Below, in pieces: positions 1 through 8,266 of a DNA stretch of 15,237 bases (within the stretch, counting starts at the first letter, position 1; each line of letters begins with the position of its first letter). The DNA lies in contig CAJGCH010000039.1 in NCBI GenBank assembly GCA_904501845.1, positions 1 through 15,237 on the forward strand. The letters run 5' to 3'. The stretch is from an uncultured Bacillaceae bacterium (GTDB lineage Bacteria > Bacillota > Bacilli > Bacillales > Pradoshiaceae). The position numbers and the translations under genes are program-made. The notes beneath the pieces are model-generated. The model worked only from the letters and a program-made list of their open reading frames with translations. It did not search any database and was not told the DNA's origin.

Positions 1-218
1 CCAAGTCTTTTGGCTTAGCTTGTACCAATTTATGAGACAGGCCAGGAAACTATACCTGAATTTCCTCTAAAGCTCGTTATTTGAAGAACGCTACGCAAAC
101 TCTCTTATAGAGAATCCTCATTTACCCTGGAAAATGCTATAATTTAGATAAACCTAACTAGCGATAGCCTCATATTAAGAAGCTTTAAGCACATTATATT
201 TAATTTAATGAAGGAGGT
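1..218. other. Intergenic leader, no gene seen
   Basis: No open reading frame with a ribosome binding site, RNA gene or repeat was recognised in this AT-rich stretch. Its only clear signal is the extended -10 element near 135-143 that probably drives the following YbjQ-family gene. A gene ending upstream of the window cannot be judged. Confidence 0.5.
135..143 (+). promoter_or_regulatory. Extended -10 promoter of the ybjQ-like gene
   Basis: The bases TGCTATAAT form a perfect extended -10 (TGnTATAAT). No good -35 hexamer lies 16-18 bases upstream, as often seen for extended -10 promoters. Transcription would start near 150, leaving a leader of about 75 bases before the ATG at 225. The assignment is inferred from sequence alone. 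Confidence 0.5.
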
Positions 219-224
219 ATGGCA

Positions 225-536
225 ATGATCATCGTAACGACTGACATTATCCCGGGAAAAACAATTATCGAGACAAAGGGATTAGCCTCTGCGAGCATAG
301 TCCAAAGCAGAAATATCGGAAAGGACATACTATCTGGTTTGAAATCCATCGTAGGCGGAGAGTTAGCCAGCTATACTGAAATGATTGAAGACAGCAAACG
401 GGATGTTATCCGTAAGCTCGAGAAGCAGGCAAAGGAAATGGGCGGCAACGCCATCATTGGATTCCGTTTCGCTTACGCATCCGGACAAACAATCTCTGAA
501 CTAATTGGATATGGTACAGTGGTAGAAGTTCAATAA
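225..536 (+). CDS. YbjQ family (UPF0145) heavy-metal-binding-domain-like protein
   Basis: The 103-residue product has the length and pattern of the YbjQ/UPF0145 family (PF01906): an N-terminal MIIVTTD-x-IPGK strand, a central RxxxIxxLxxxAxxxGGNAIIGFRF-like segment and a C-terminal GYGTVV strand. Family members form small oligomeric cytoplasmic proteins; some are labelled heavy-metal-binding, but no function is firmly established. The ATG at 225 is preferred over the in-frame ATG at 219 because AAGGAGG (211-217) lies 7 bases before 225 but only 1 base before 219. The gene stands alone and points towards a convergent minus-strand gene. No clear plus-strand terminator follows. Family assignment is confident; the role is unknown. 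Confidence 0.9.
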   Translation: MIIVTTDIIPGKTIIETKGLASASIVQSRNIGKDILSGLKSIVGGELASYTEMIEDSKRDVIRKLEKQAKEMGGNAIIGFRFAYASGQTISELIGYGTVVEVQ

Positions 537-575
537 CTCAGCCTGTTCCATACCGTGCAGTCCGCCTTTTATCAC

Positions 576-607
576 AGAAAAAACCGCCCACTTTAATGGA
601 AGGCGGC
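576..607 (-). terminator. Rho-independent terminator of the small HTH gene
   Basis: On the minus strand CCGCC (588-584 complement pairing with 602-606), extended by an inner CCA/TGG pairing across a short bulge, is followed by six T residues (complement of 578-583). It lies about 30 bases past the stop codon at 639 of the minus-strand gene. No T-run exists on the plus side, so it should act on the minus strand only. Confidence 0.65.
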
Positions 608-638
608 TCACTGCTCTAAATGAAATTTCGGGTTAACT

Positions 639-998
639 TTAATTTCCGTAAAAACTAGATTTATATTTAAGCCATTCATCAATCTCACTTTTGACAAATA
701 TTCTCTTGTTCTTCAACTCAACAAATGGAATATGCTTCTCTATATCATGGACTTCCCCGGATGCCCGCTCCGCTAAATCCTCCTCCATGATCCCTTCAAT
801 CGTTTCTTCAGAGACCGATAGATAGTCTGCTAATTCGTTCAACGTCATAATAGCTTCGCTGCTCGGTGAAGCAGCGGGCTTCTCAACCGAACTGGTCTGA
901 TCCATTCCCGCTTTCGATAAGATGATTGCTGAAGCAATGATAGAAACGGCCAGAAGAAGAATAGAAGCTGCTATAAAAAGAGAATGATTCTTTGCCAT
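639..998 (-). CDS. Membrane-anchored excisionase-like helix-turn-helix protein
   Basis: The 119-residue product starts with a short Lys/His-containing segment and one hydrophobic helix (about residues 6-28). A Ser/Ala/Pro-rich linker (29-48) follows, then a domain (about 50-113) beginning MTLNELADYLSVSEETI and ending IPFVELKNKRIFVKSEIDEW. That pattern resembles the excisionase/MerR-like winged-helix family, in which a helix-turn-helix is followed by an I-P-x-x-x wing and a terminal D-E-W-L helix. A GGGAG ribosome binding site sits 7 bases before the ATG. Strong terminators on both sides (1064-1092 and 576-607) suggest a single-gene transcript. The positive-inside rule would put the C-terminal domain outside the cell, odd for DNA binding, so the fold may have another job. 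I do not recognise a named gene. Confidence 0.75.
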   Translation of the reverse strand: MAKNHSLFIAASILLLAVSIIASAIILSKAGMDQTSSVEKPAASPSSEAIMTLNELADYLSVSEETIEGIMEEDLAERASGEVHDIEKHIPFVELKNKRIFVKSEIDEWLKYKSSFYGN

Positions 999-1063
999 CT
1001 GACATCTCCCTTTCCCAAAAGTATCTATGTATGCATGATATTCAAACTACATTTATAAAGGAA

Positions 1064-1092
1064 TAAAAAAACGCAGCTAAAGCGCTGCGTTT
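1064..1092 (-). terminator. Terminator of the gcvT-gcvPA-gcvPB operon
   Basis: A perfect 9-bp stem (1069-1077 pairing with 1084-1092, core CGCAGC/GCTGCG) with a six-base loop runs into a stretch of T residues on the minus strand. It lies about 40 bases after the gcvPB stop codon and isolates the operon from the next minus-strand gene. Confidence 0.85.
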
Positions 1093-1133
1093 ATAGGAAT
1101 GGAAGACTTTTACTCGAAGCAGCTTCCTTTGCC

Positions 1134-2618
1134 TTACCGGGCGGATTGGATTGATTCTTTTTCAGGCTGATACCGTAATACCGGCTTGCGCGCTGCGAGC
1201 GCTTCATCAAGACGGCTGATAACAGTCGTATGCGGTGCCTCCTGCACGACCTCCGGCTGCTCCCTTGCCTCCGTCGCAATTTGAATCATTGCATCAATGA
1301 AGCCGTCGAGCGTTTCTTTTGATTCGGTTTCCGTCGGCTCAATCATCATACACTCCTCCACATTAAGCGGGAAGTAGATGGTTGGCGGATGATAGCCAAA
1401 ATCAAGCAGCCGCTTTGCAATATCCAGGGCACGTACACCAAGTTTTTTCTGTCTTCTAGCACTGAGGACGAATTCATGCTTGCAATGCCTGTCATAAGGA
1501 AGATCATAATACTCCGCGAGCCTTCTCATCATATAATTGGCATTTAAGACCGCATATTCTGTGACAGCCTTCAATCCGTCTGGTCCCATGGAGCGAATAT
1601 ACGTATATGCTCTCACATTAATTCCAAAATTCCCGTAATAAGGCTTCACGCGTCCAATTGATTGCGGGCGGTCATAATCAAGCGCATAGCCCTTCTCCTC
1701 CTTAACGACCAAAGGCTTTGGCAGGAATGGAATCAAATCCTTTTTCACTCCGACAGGGCCTGAACCAGGACCGCCGCCTCCGTGAGGTCCGGTGAAGGTT
1801 TTATGCAAGTTGAGGTGAACGACATCAAATCCCATGTCCCCTGGGCGAGCTTTTGATAGGACTGCATTTAAATTTGCGCCGTCATAATAAAGCTTCCCGC
1901 CGACGCCATGAATGATTTCAGCCATCTCTGTAATTTGTTCCTCAAACAAGCCAAGCGTATTCGGATTTGTCAGCATTAATGCTGCCGTATCCGGACCGAC
2001 AACCTTACGTAAATCCTCCAGGTCCACCAAACCGTCCGGACCAGATTTCACCGTCACCGTCTGCAGACCGGCAACCGTTGCTGATGCTGGATTGGTTCCG
2101 TGGGCAGAATCCGGCACAATGACCTTCACACGGTCTAAGTCACCATTCGCTTCATGGTAGGCGCGAATCATCATCAGGCCGGTCCACTCGCCATGGGCTC
2201 CGGCAGCAGGTTGAAGGGTGACTTCATCCATGCCGGTAATTTCCTTCAGATGCTGCTGCAAGTCATACATCAATTCGAGCGCCCCTTGCGCCGTCTCAGC
2301 TTCCTGAAGCGGATGGATATGGGCAAACCCTGGGAAACGTGCCACGCTTTCATTGATTTTCGGATTATATTTCATCGTGCAGGAGCCTAACGGATAGAAT
2401 CCGGAATCAACCCCGTGGTTTCTGCGGGAGAGAGCGGTATAATGGCGCATGATATCGAGTTCAGATACCTCAGGCAAGTTCGGCTCCTCCTGGCGAATGA
2501 ATTCACCCGGCAGCAATTCAGAGAGACTTACCTCAGGAACGTCCAATTCTGGCAAGGAATAGCCGATTCGTCCTGGTTTCGTTAGTTCAAATATAAGTGG
2601 CTGGTCCTGTTTATGCAT
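1134..2618 (-). CDS. gcvPB: Glycine dehydrogenase (decarboxylating), subunit 2 (P-protein beta)
   Basis: This is the pyridoxal-phosphate-carrying half of the two-chain P-protein of the glycine cleavage system. It decarboxylates glycine and passes the aminomethyl group to the lipoyl arm of the H-protein. The 494-residue product has the usual length. It shows [20 protein letters not shown] (about 67-86), the [10 protein letters not shown] segment, YYDGANLNA, and the cofactor motif [20 protein letters not shown], where Lys273 should bind the cofactor. The ATG overlaps the end of gcvPA by 8 bases (ATGCATAA), with a run of five G six bases upstream, so the two subunits are translationally coupled. 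It is the last gene of the riboswitch-controlled operon and is followed by a strong hairpin. Identification is very confident. Confidence 0.97.
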   Translation of the reverse strand: MHKQDQPLIFELTKPGRIGYSLPELDVPEVSLSELLPGEFIRQEEPNLPEVSELDIMRHYTALSRRNHGVDSGFYPLGSCTMKYNPKINESVARFPGFAHIHPLQEAETAQGALELMYDLQQHLKEITGMDEVTLQPAAGAHGEWTGLMMIRAYHEANGDLDRVKVIVPDSAHGTNPASATVAGLQTVTVKSGPDGLVDLEDLRKVVGPDTAALMLTNPNTLGLFEEQITEMAEIIHGVGGKLYYDGANLNAVLSKARPGDMGFDVVHLNLHKTFTGPHGGGGPGSGPVGVKKDLIPFLPKPLVVKEEKGYALDYDRPQSIGRVKPYYGNFGINVRAYTYIRSMGPDGLKAVTEYAVLNANYMMRRLAEYYDLPYDRHCKHEFVLSARRQKKLGVRALDIAKRLLDFGYHPPTIYFPLNVEECMMIEPTETESKETLDGFIDAMIQIATEAREQPEVVQEAPHTTVISRLDEALAARKPVLRYQPEKESIQSAR

Positions 2619-3957
2619 GGAAATCCCCCAATTCTTTTACAAAAGTATCGATTTCTTCCTTCGTACGCAGCTCGGTCACGGCAACGAGCATGTGCCCAGC
2701 TAACTCAGGATAGTCCTTGCCAAGGTCATATCCGCCGATGATCCCCACCTCAAGCAGCATACGGTTGGCATCTGCTACAGAACCATTCAGCTTAACAACA
2801 AACTCATTAAAGGAAGGTCCCTCAAAGGCAATCTCAAGGCCATTTGCTTTGATGGCTTCCTTCGCATAATGGGCCTTTTGGATGTTTTGAACGGCGATTT
2901 CCTTTACTCCTTGCTTGCCAAGCGCGGTCATCGCAACAGATGCGGCGAGGGCATTCAAGGCCTGGTTTGAACAGATATTAGAGGTAGCCTTATCCCTTCT
3001 GATATGCTGCTCCCTAGCTTGGAGGGTGAGAACAAATCCGCGTTTGCCATCTTCATCAACCGTTTGGCCGACAAGACGCCCAGGCACCTTCCGCATCAAT
3101 TTGGAGGTAACAGCGAAGTATCCGCAATGCGGCCCGCCAAAGGCGGCCGGGATGCCAAAGGGCTGGGCATCGCCAATCACAATATCGGCGCCGAATTTCC
3201 CTGGAGGCGTCAAAACGCCTAGAGAAAGCGGGTTGCTTGAGACAATCATCATCGCCTTTTGTCCATGAACCAGCTTCTCAACCTCGGTAAGGTTCTCTAT
3301 GCGGCCAAAGAAGTTCGGATACTGAACAATGAAGCCTGCTGTATCTCCGTCCATTAAATCAGCTAATTTCTCCAGGTCTGTGACGCCATCCTTACATGGC
3401 ACCACTTCAAGATCGATATATTGTCCCTTTGCGTAGGTTTTCAGAACCTCCCGGGATTCTGGATGAACCGCCTCTGAAACGAGAAGCTTCTTGCGGCGGG
3501 TAGAGCCCGCTGCAAGCATCGCCGCCTCGGCAAGCGACGTCCCTCCATCATACATGGATGAGTTCGCCACATCCATACCCGTCAATTCGCAAATCATTGT
3601 CTGGAATTCAAAGATGGCCTGCAGCTCGCCTTGAGAAATCTCTGGCTGATAAGGTGTATAGGCAGTGTAAAACTCAGACCGAGAGATAACATGGTCAACA
3701 ATGACCGGCATATAATGATCATATACGCCTGCTCCAAGAAATGAGCTATGGCTTCTTAGATTGGCGTTTTTCGCCGCTAAGTCGGTCAATTCCTTTAATA
3801 GGGCAGATTCAGATTTCGCCGGCTTGATGGCATATTCTCCTTTAAAACGGACATTTGACGGGATATCAGAAAATAAGTCCTCAATGGAATCCACACCTAT
3901 TGTTTTCAGCATTTCCTCTTGATCTTCGATAGTCATTGGTAAGTAACGGTGGTTCAT
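2611..3957 (-). CDS. gcvPA: Glycine dehydrogenase (decarboxylating), subunit 1 (P-protein alpha)
   Basis: The 448-residue product is the N-terminal half of the split P-protein, the form used by Firmicutes; in Escherichia coli both halves are one chain. Family-typical segments include [13 protein letters not shown] (about 72-84), [20 protein letters not shown] (101-120) and [19 protein letters not shown] (132-150). The matching fold segment [20 protein letters not shown] lacks the cofactor lysine, as expected because GcvPB supplies it. The start codon overlaps the gcvT stop by four bases (ATGA), and AGGAGG lies about 9 bases upstream, which supports this start. The stop overlaps gcvPB. Its expression should follow the glycine riboswitch ahead of gcvT. 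Confidence 0.97.
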   Translation of the reverse strand: MNHRYLPMTIEDQEEMLKTIGVDSIEDLFSDIPSNVRFKGEYAIKPAKSESALLKELTDLAAKNANLRSHSSFLGAGVYDHYMPVIVDHVISRSEFYTAYTPYQPEISQGELQAIFEFQTMICELTGMDVANSSMYDGGTSLAEAAMLAAGSTRRKKLLVSEAVHPESREVLKTYAKGQYIDLEVVPCKDGVTDLEKLADLMDGDTAGFIVQYPNFFGRIENLTEVEKLVHGQKAMMIVSSNPLSLGVLTPPGKFGADIVIGDAQPFGIPAAFGGPHCGYFAVTSKLMRKVPGRLVGQTVDEDGKRGFVLTLQAREQHIRRDKATSNICSNQALNALAASVAMTALGKQGVKEIAVQNIQKAHYAKEAIKANGLEIAFEGPSFNEFVVKLNGSVADANRMLLEVGIIGGYDLGKDYPELAGHMLVAVTELRTKEEIDTFVKELGDFHA

Positions 3958-5072
3958 TTCTGCACTCCTCCTGCCTGCGGACGTTTATAAAATGGGGCTT
4001 TAACCACTTTAGCCTTCAATTGCTTGCCGCGAATCTCAACAGTGATTTCTTCATCAAGGACAGCATACTCACTCTTAATAAGCGCGAGCCCGACATTCTT
4101 CTTTAAAGTTGGGGATTGGGTGCCGGTCGTGACCTCCCCAATTTTTGTGCCATCCGCAAAGACCGAGTAGCCGTGACGCGGGATTCCGCGGTCAATCATC
4201 TCTATTCCTATCAGTTTGCGCGGCGCACCATTTTCCTTCTGGTCTTTCAGTACCGCACGACCCATAAAGTCCCCTTTATCAACCTTGACTGCAAAGCCGA
4301 TGCCAGCTTCAATCGGGGTTATATCACGGGAAAGCTCCTGGCCATATAGCGGAAGCTTCGCCTCAAACCGCAAGGTATCACGCGCACCAAGACCGCATGG
4401 GACAAGCCCGAGCGGCTCGCCTGCTTTCAGAAGCTCCTTCCAGAGCTTTACTGCATCCTCACTTGCGCAATACAATTCAAAGCCATCCTCACCCGTATAA
4501 CCAGTCCTTGAGATGAGAACATGGATACCTGCGACCTTCACATTTTCATAAAAGCTGAAGAAGCCAAGGCTGGCTAACTCTGCATCCGGCATAAGGGGCT
4601 GAAGAATTTCTTCGGCGATTGGACCCTGCAAAGCAAGCAAAGCGATTTTGCCGGAAATATTCTCAATCTCTGCCTCTTCCGTCAAATGGGACTTGAGCCA
4701 TTCAAAGTCCTTCTCGATATTCGAAGCATTCACGACAAGAAGGTAATCATCCTCACCTTTCTTGTAGATAATCAGATCATCAACCGTTCCGCCATCCTCA
4801 TAGCATAAAGCTGTGTATTGGGCTTTCCCTGCCTTCAATTTGCTTACATCATTGGTCACCATTTTCTGCAGAAATGGAAGTGAGCCCGCTCCTTTGACCG
4901 TGAATTCCCCCATATGAGAGACATCAAAAAGACCCGCCTTTGTTCTTACTGCTTCATGCTCATTCTTGATTCCTGAGAATTGAACAGGCAGCTCCCAGCC
5001 GCCAAAGTCAATCGTCTTTCCGCCATATTCCCCATATACCGATATCAGCGGCGTTTGCTTTAACTTTTCCAT
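3954..5072 (-). CDS. gcvT: Aminomethyltransferase, glycine cleavage T-protein
   Basis: The enzyme takes the aminomethyl group from the lipoylated H-protein, releases ammonia and transfers the methylene to tetrahydrofolate. The 372-residue product carries hallmark T-protein segments: [71 protein letters not shown], and the C-terminal barrel motif [13 protein letters not shown]. The open frame extends to 5096, but the ATG at 5072 is preferred. It has GGGAGG 5-6 bases upstream, and its N-terminus MEKLKQTPL fits the short MxKxTPL start usual in Bacillus. The upstream ATG at 5096 has only a weak site. It is the first gene of the operon, immediately downstream of the riboswitch terminator. Confidence 0.96.
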   Translation of the reverse strand: MEKLKQTPLISVYGEYGGKTIDFGGWELPVQFSGIKNEHEAVRTKAGLFDVSHMGEFTVKGAGSLPFLQKMVTNDVSKLKAGKAQYTALCYEDGGTVDDLIIYKKGEDDYLLVVNASNIEKDFEWLKSHLTEEAEIENISGKIALLALQGPIAEEILQPLMPDAELASLGFFSFYENVKVAGIHVLISRTGYTGEDGFELYCASEDAVKLWKELLKAGEPLGLVPCGLGARDTLRFEAKLPLYGQELSRDITPIEAGIGFAVKVDKGDFMGRAVLKDQKENGAPRKLIGIEMIDRGIPRHGYSVFADGTKIGEVTTGTQSPTLKKNVGLALIKSEYAVLDEEITVEIRGKQLKAKVVKAPFYKRPQAGGVQK

Positions 5073-5113
5073 CGTAACCTCCCGATTGATTCGCATAATC
5101 CCTTTCTAATTGC

Positions 5114-5164
5114 ATAAAAAAGGACAGAAACCAGCCCTAATTTGTTAGGAAATGGTCTCTGTCC
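5114..5164 (-). terminator. Riboswitch-controlled intrinsic terminator (expression platform)
   Basis: On the minus strand GGACAGAGACC (5164-5154) pairs with GGTTTCTGTCC (5132-5122), with one G-T wobble, and is followed by six to seven T residues. The upstream arm is also the 3' edge of the second glycine aptamer (AGGTATAAGGACAGAGA). Ligand binding should therefore compete with terminator formation, so glycine turns the operon on, as known for the B. subtilis gcvT switch. Confidence 0.88.
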
Positions 5165-5355
5165 TTATACCTGAAAGTTTACCGCAAGAATCTTTGCGTT
5201 TCCCCTTTGGTGGCTTCATCCGAATACGAGGGATTAAGCACTCTCCAGAGTTGCGTCCAGCAAGTGTTCTTTTGCCTGAGAGATTCACGATTCCTTCGCT
5301 TGCTCCTTCGGCGCCGCATAAGCGGTCTCTCCCCTTGCCTTCATTCGCTTATATT
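5151..5355 (-). promoter_or_regulatory. Tandem glycine riboswitch upstream of gcvT
   Basis: Two glycine aptamers in series are readable on the minus strand. Aptamer 1 (about 5355-5265) contains GGGGAGAGACCGC, GCGGCGCCGAAGGAGCAAGC and ATCTCTCAGGCAAAAG. Aptamer 2 (about 5262-5151) contains CTCTGGAGAGTGC, CACCAAAGGGGAAACGC and CTTTCAGGTATAAGGACAG. These are the conserved blocks of the glycine (gcvT) riboswitch class. The element lies between a likely promoter (5381-5409) and gcvT, and its downstream edge merges with a transcription terminator. A plus-strand reading frame crossing this region is a by-product of the RNA structure, not a gene. Aptamer borders are approximate. Confidence 0.95.
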
Positions 5356-5380
5356 TTTATGTAATTAGTTCATACTAAAC

Positions 5381-5409
5381 ATCATGCAAAGGGATTAGAC
5401 TATTTTCAA
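5381..5409 (-). promoter_or_regulatory. Probable sigma-A promoter of the gcv operon
   Basis: On the minus strand TTGAAA (5409-5404) and CATGAT (5386-5381) are separated by exactly 17 bases. That is five of six and four of six matches to consensus. The predicted start near 5374 is about 20 bases before the first aptamer, a sensible distance. The region also lies just upstream of the divergent yqhH. Confidence 0.45.
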
Positions 5410-5523
5410 AATAATCTAACAAGATAGTTATATCCTATCATCAAGAGGAACATTGTGGCAATCCTAAACCTCCAATTTGATAGGATTTGCCGAAGCTTAC
5501 TAAAAGGAAAGATGGGGTCAGCC

Positions 5524-7218
5524 ATGAGCAATATTCCAGCTATTCATTTTGACGATGAGTGGGAAACAGAACTTGAAGAGCGAATCAATGAGGATGGACC
5601 TTGGTCAAGCTATTCTCTTTTTCAGCTTGGCATGGAAGCAGAAAAGCATAATCTAATTCCTGATTTCACCGGCTTGATAGGACCGAGACACCTCTCTGGG
5701 TTCACTCCTCTTCCCCACCAGCTCGAAGCTGCCACAGAGGTCATTGAGCGCATGAATGGGAAAGCTATATTGGCCGATGAGGTCGGACTCGGAAAAACGA
5801 TTGAGGCAGGACTTATTTTAAAAGAGTACATGATTCGGGGATTGGCGCGGAAAATTCTGATCTTAGTACCTGCTTCATTGGTTTCCCAATGGGGGACGGA
5901 ATTGAATCAAAAGTTTCACATCCCTGCCTGCATTTACCGAAAGGGCTATGGATGGGACGGGGACATTCTCATCACCTCCATTGATACCGCCAAGCGGGAG
6001 CCTCATCGGTCAGCCATTTTAGAGCAATCCTATGATTTGGTCATTATCGATGAAGCTCATAAATTAAAAAACAATAAAACCAGAAACTATGAGTTTGTTC
6101 AAAAGATCCAGCGGAAATTCTGTCTGCTGCTGACGGCTACACCGATTCAGAATAAAATCGAAGAAATTTTTTACCTCGTATCCTTGCTAAAACCCGGGCA
6201 TCTTGGCAGCTATTCAAGCTTCAATGAACGATTCTCCGCAAAGAAACGCTCAACGAAGGATGATTCTTATTTAAAGGAATTGGTGAATCGGGTCATGATT
6301 CGAAACAAACGGCATGAAACAGGAATTGAATGGACAAGCCGGAAAGTGGAATCTGTCTTCATTGAATTCTCCGAGAAAGAGAGAGCCCTCTATGACGCAG
6401 TAGCCTCCTTCCGAGAGGCTCTGCCGGAGAAGCTGAATACAGGCTTCTCCTCCTTAATTCTCCAGCGCGAGGCATGCAGCAGCCGAGAAGCTGTATACTT
6501 CACGCTTCGCAATATGCTTGAGAAGTACCCCGATGCGAGCGAGGCCTACAAGCAGAAGGTCCATGAGCTCATCGGCAAGGTCGAAGAAGTAAATGTTAAC
6601 TCAAAGGCTGAAAAAGCATTGGAGCTCATCAAAACGATTAATGATAAGGTCATCATTTTTACGGAATACCGTGCCACACAGCTCTATTTACAATGGTTCT
6701 TAAAGCAAAATGGCATCACGTCCGTTCCTTTCCGCGGCGGCTTTAAACGCAGCAAGAAGGACTGGATGAGAGAGCTCTTCGAGAAACAGGCACAAGTTTT
6801 GATTGCGACAGAAGCCGGCGGGGAGGGAATCAACCTCCAATTTTGCCACCATATCATCAATTTTGATCTGCCGTGGAACCCAATGCGGCTTGAACAGCGT
6901 ATCGGCAGAATTCATCGTCTCGGCCAGACGGAGGATGTGCGAATCTATAATTTTTCCATCAAGGAAACCATCGAAGAGCATATCATGAAAATTCTCTATG
7001 AGAAGATCCAATTATTCGAGCGGGTTGTCGGCGAGCTGGATGATATTCTGACAAGACTTGAGGTCAAAAACCTTGAAGAACATTTAACCGATATCCTCGC
7101 CAAGTCAAAGACCGAAGGCGAGATGAAAATCAAGATGGATAATCTTGCTTCCATGATTGAGTTTGCGAAGCGGGTCAAAAAGGAGGCACCTTCAAGTGCA
7201 GCAAGCGGAAATCCATAA
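5524..7218 (+). CDS. yqhH: SNF2/RapA-type DEAH-box helicase YqhH
   Basis: The 564-residue product has the two RecA-like domains of an SNF2-family ATPase: Walker A LADEVGLGKTIEAG (about 83-96), Walker B VIIDEAHKLKNN (about 173-184), motif III LLLTATPIQN, motif IV KVIIFTEYRA, and motifs V-VI spanning ATEAGGEGINLQF to EQRIGRIHRLGQ. SNF2 proteins translocate on double-stranded DNA to remodel protein-DNA complexes; RapA recycles RNA polymerase. The target of YqhH is unknown. The start is uncertain. The frame opens at GTG 5455 (AGAGG about 6 bases before) and has ATGs at 5512 and 5524; none has an ideal site. I chose 5524 because conserved sequence begins around HFDDEW and the length then fits the family. 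It overlaps yqhG by 23 bases. Confidence 0.92.
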   Translation: MSNIPAIHFDDEWETELEERINEDGPWSSYSLFQLGMEAEKHNLIPDFTGLIGPRHLSGFTPLPHQLEAATEVIERMNGKAILADEVGLGKTIEAGLILKEYMIRGLARKILILVPASLVSQWGTELNQKFHIPACIYRKGYGWDGDILITSIDTAKREPHRSAILEQSYDLVIIDEAHKLKNNKTRNYEFVQKIQRKFCLLLTATPIQNKIEEIFYLVSLLKPGHLGSYSSFNERFSAKKRSTKDDSYLKELVNRVMIRNKRHETGIEWTSRKVESVFIEFSEKERALYDAVASFREALPEKLNTGFSSLILQREACSSREAVYFTLRNMLEKYPDASEAYKQKVHELIGKVEEVNVNSKAEKALELIKTINDKVIIFTEYRATQLYLQWFLKQNGITSVPFRGGFKRSKKDWMRELFEKQAQVLIATEAGGEGINLQFCHHIINFDLPWNPMRLEQRIGRIHRLGQTEDVRIYNFSIKETIEEHIMKILYEKIQLFERVVGELDDILTRLEVKNLEEHLTDILAKSKTEGEMKIKMDNLASMIEFAKRVKKEAPSSAASGNP

Positions 7219-7990
7219 ATTTCTGAGTGATTTCTTTCATGCAAACCATTGCGAAATCATCGACAAGGGCCCTGGGCATCTTGTCGTACAGTTAACGATT
7301 GAAATGGATAAAGAATTGATGAACCGCCCCTTTTACTGGCATTATCTTGAGAAAACCGGGGGCGTCCCGAACCCAATGAGCCTTACACTCATCACAGATC
7401 AGAAATTAGCGCCGGAAGGACTGAAGGGTGATTTTATCCACTTCGGCTCCCCCAGGCTGCATCAAATCTTTGCTGTTTCCAAAAAGCTATCGCGCCATAT
7501 CCGGCTTTTTGAGAAAATCAACATCTCAAACGGGCAAGCGCCCTTATTCCCTTGGCTTTGCCTAAATGTCAACATCACTTACGAATGTGATCGAAAAAAA
7601 GACCAGCTTTACTCACTTGGACTGAATTTAATCAATGGGACGATAACGGAAGGCTTCTTTGACACGATGCAGTCGGTGTCTCTTACACCGAAAATTTCTG
7701 ATTATACCTTCACATTATCACCCATCATCCGCTACCAGAGCGGGATTGTTCGTCTCAAAAACCATATACAGACGATGATCAAAAACGATAACCATTCATG
7801 GGCGGCCGATGCCACGGAAAGATGGAACAAGGATTTGTCTTTGCTGAATCATTTCTATGAGGACAAGGTAGAAGAAGAACGGGAATCCTATGAAGCGGAG
7901 AAGGAAGCATTAAGGCTCCAATATGAGCCCCGCATTCATGTCAGGATTATCAATGGAGGATTATTCTATTTAACCAATAACGCTATCTAA
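7196..7990 (+). CDS. yqhG: Conserved YqhG family protein of unknown function
   Basis: The 264-residue product matches the YqhG family by its N-terminal QQAEIHKFLSDFFHANHC segment, the MDKELMNRPFYWHYLEKTGG block (about 39-58), and its position after yqhH. It has no signal peptide or membrane helix. A charged, probably coiled-coil stretch (about residues 220-248) precedes a C-terminal beta-like tail ending GGLFYLTNNAI. The open frame begins at 7157, but GTG 7196 is chosen because AAGGAGG (7180-7186) lies 9 bases before it and no good site precedes the earlier ATG. It overlaps the yqhH end by 23 bases, so the two proteins are probably made together and may act in one complex. The function is not known to me. 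Confidence 0.9.
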   Translation: MQQAEIHKFLSDFFHANHCEIIDKGPGHLVVQLTIEMDKELMNRPFYWHYLEKTGGVPNPMSLTLITDQKLAPEGLKGDFIHFGSPRLHQIFAVSKKLSRHIRLFEKINISNGQAPLFPWLCLNVNITYECDRKKDQLYSLGLNLINGTITEGFFDTMQSVSLTPKISDYTFTLSPIIRYQSGIVRLKNHIQTMIKNDNHSWAADATERWNKDLSLLNHFYEDKVEEERESYEAEKEALRLQYEPRIHVRIINGGLFYLTNNAI

Positions 7991-8019
7991 ATAAGAAGCT
8001 CATTTTAATAAAAGCAACG

Positions 8020-8050
8020 AAAAAAAGCCCCTTTTACAAGAGGCTTTTTC
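8020..8050. terminator. Bidirectional terminator between yqhG and yqzE
   Basis: A hairpin with AAAAAGCC/GGCTTTTT outer arms (8022-8029 with 8042-8049), a C-A mismatch and an inner CTT/AAG stem closes on a TTAC loop. Both sides carry A/T runs, so it can stop yqhG transcripts on plus and comG-aroK-yqzE transcripts on minus. The yqzE stop codon (8049-8051) touches its edge. Confidence 0.8.
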
Positions 8051-8225
8051 ATTTCCGCTTAAAGAGCATCCCAATCGATAAAGGAATGACCCCGAACCAT
8101 TGGCTTAGGAGGGGCTGCCGTGTTCCCTTATGACTTTTCCTATGCTCTTTGCGAATTTCCTTCGGCTGGTCCATATAGTTCAGCCATTCGACCGTTAAAT
8201 ATTTCACGTAATCATTCGTTTTCAT
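8049..8225 (-). CDS. yqzE: YqzE family small protein
   Basis: This 58-residue protein matches the YqzE family: an N-terminal MKTNDYVKYLTVEWLNYMD segment followed by PKE, a basic middle (about 22-37), and a C-terminal FGVIPLSIGMLFKRK segment that may be membrane-associated. YqzE is found beside comGG in Bacillus; its role is unknown. The frame can be extended to GTG 8234, but the ATG at 8225 is preferred because GGTGAT, the downstream half of a Shine-Dalgarno sequence, sits four bases before it. It lies 41 bases after aroK without an intervening terminator and is probably the last gene of the comG transcript. Confidence 0.85.
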   Translation of the reverse strand: MKTNDYVKYLTVEWLNYMDQPKEIRKEHRKSHKGTRQPLLSQWFGVIPLSIGMLFKRK

Positions 8226-8266
8226 GTACATCACCCACCCACCAGTTTCACCAGAGGAGGGATTAT

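Noticed and set aside
999..1063. Promoter for the small helix-turn-helix gene, including a sporulation-type CATACATA motif
   Set aside because: TATCAT and CATACATA are present on the minus strand, but no -35 partner with acceptable match and spacing was found for sigma-A, sigma-F or sigma-G.
1091..1279. Minus-strand Arg/Ser-rich frame overlapping the end of gcvPB
   Set aside because: It is an out-of-frame shadow of the gcvPB C-terminus, without its own ribosome binding site and with shadow-type composition.
2915..3268. Long antisense frame over gcvPA
   Set aside because: It reflects codon bias on the opposite strand of a well-supported gene; there is no start signal and the composition is shadow-like.
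5152..5364. Plus-strand open frame of 70 codons
   Set aside because: It lies antisense across the tandem glycine riboswitch, has no ribosome binding site and encodes a low-complexity peptide; the conserved RNA explains the sequence.
5524..7990. Helicase plus unknown partner as an anti-phage defence system
   Set aside because: The pair is a conserved core-chromosome feature of Bacillus between gcv and comG, with no nuclease, methylase or mobile-element neighbour. Nothing in the sequence suggests an accessory defence island.
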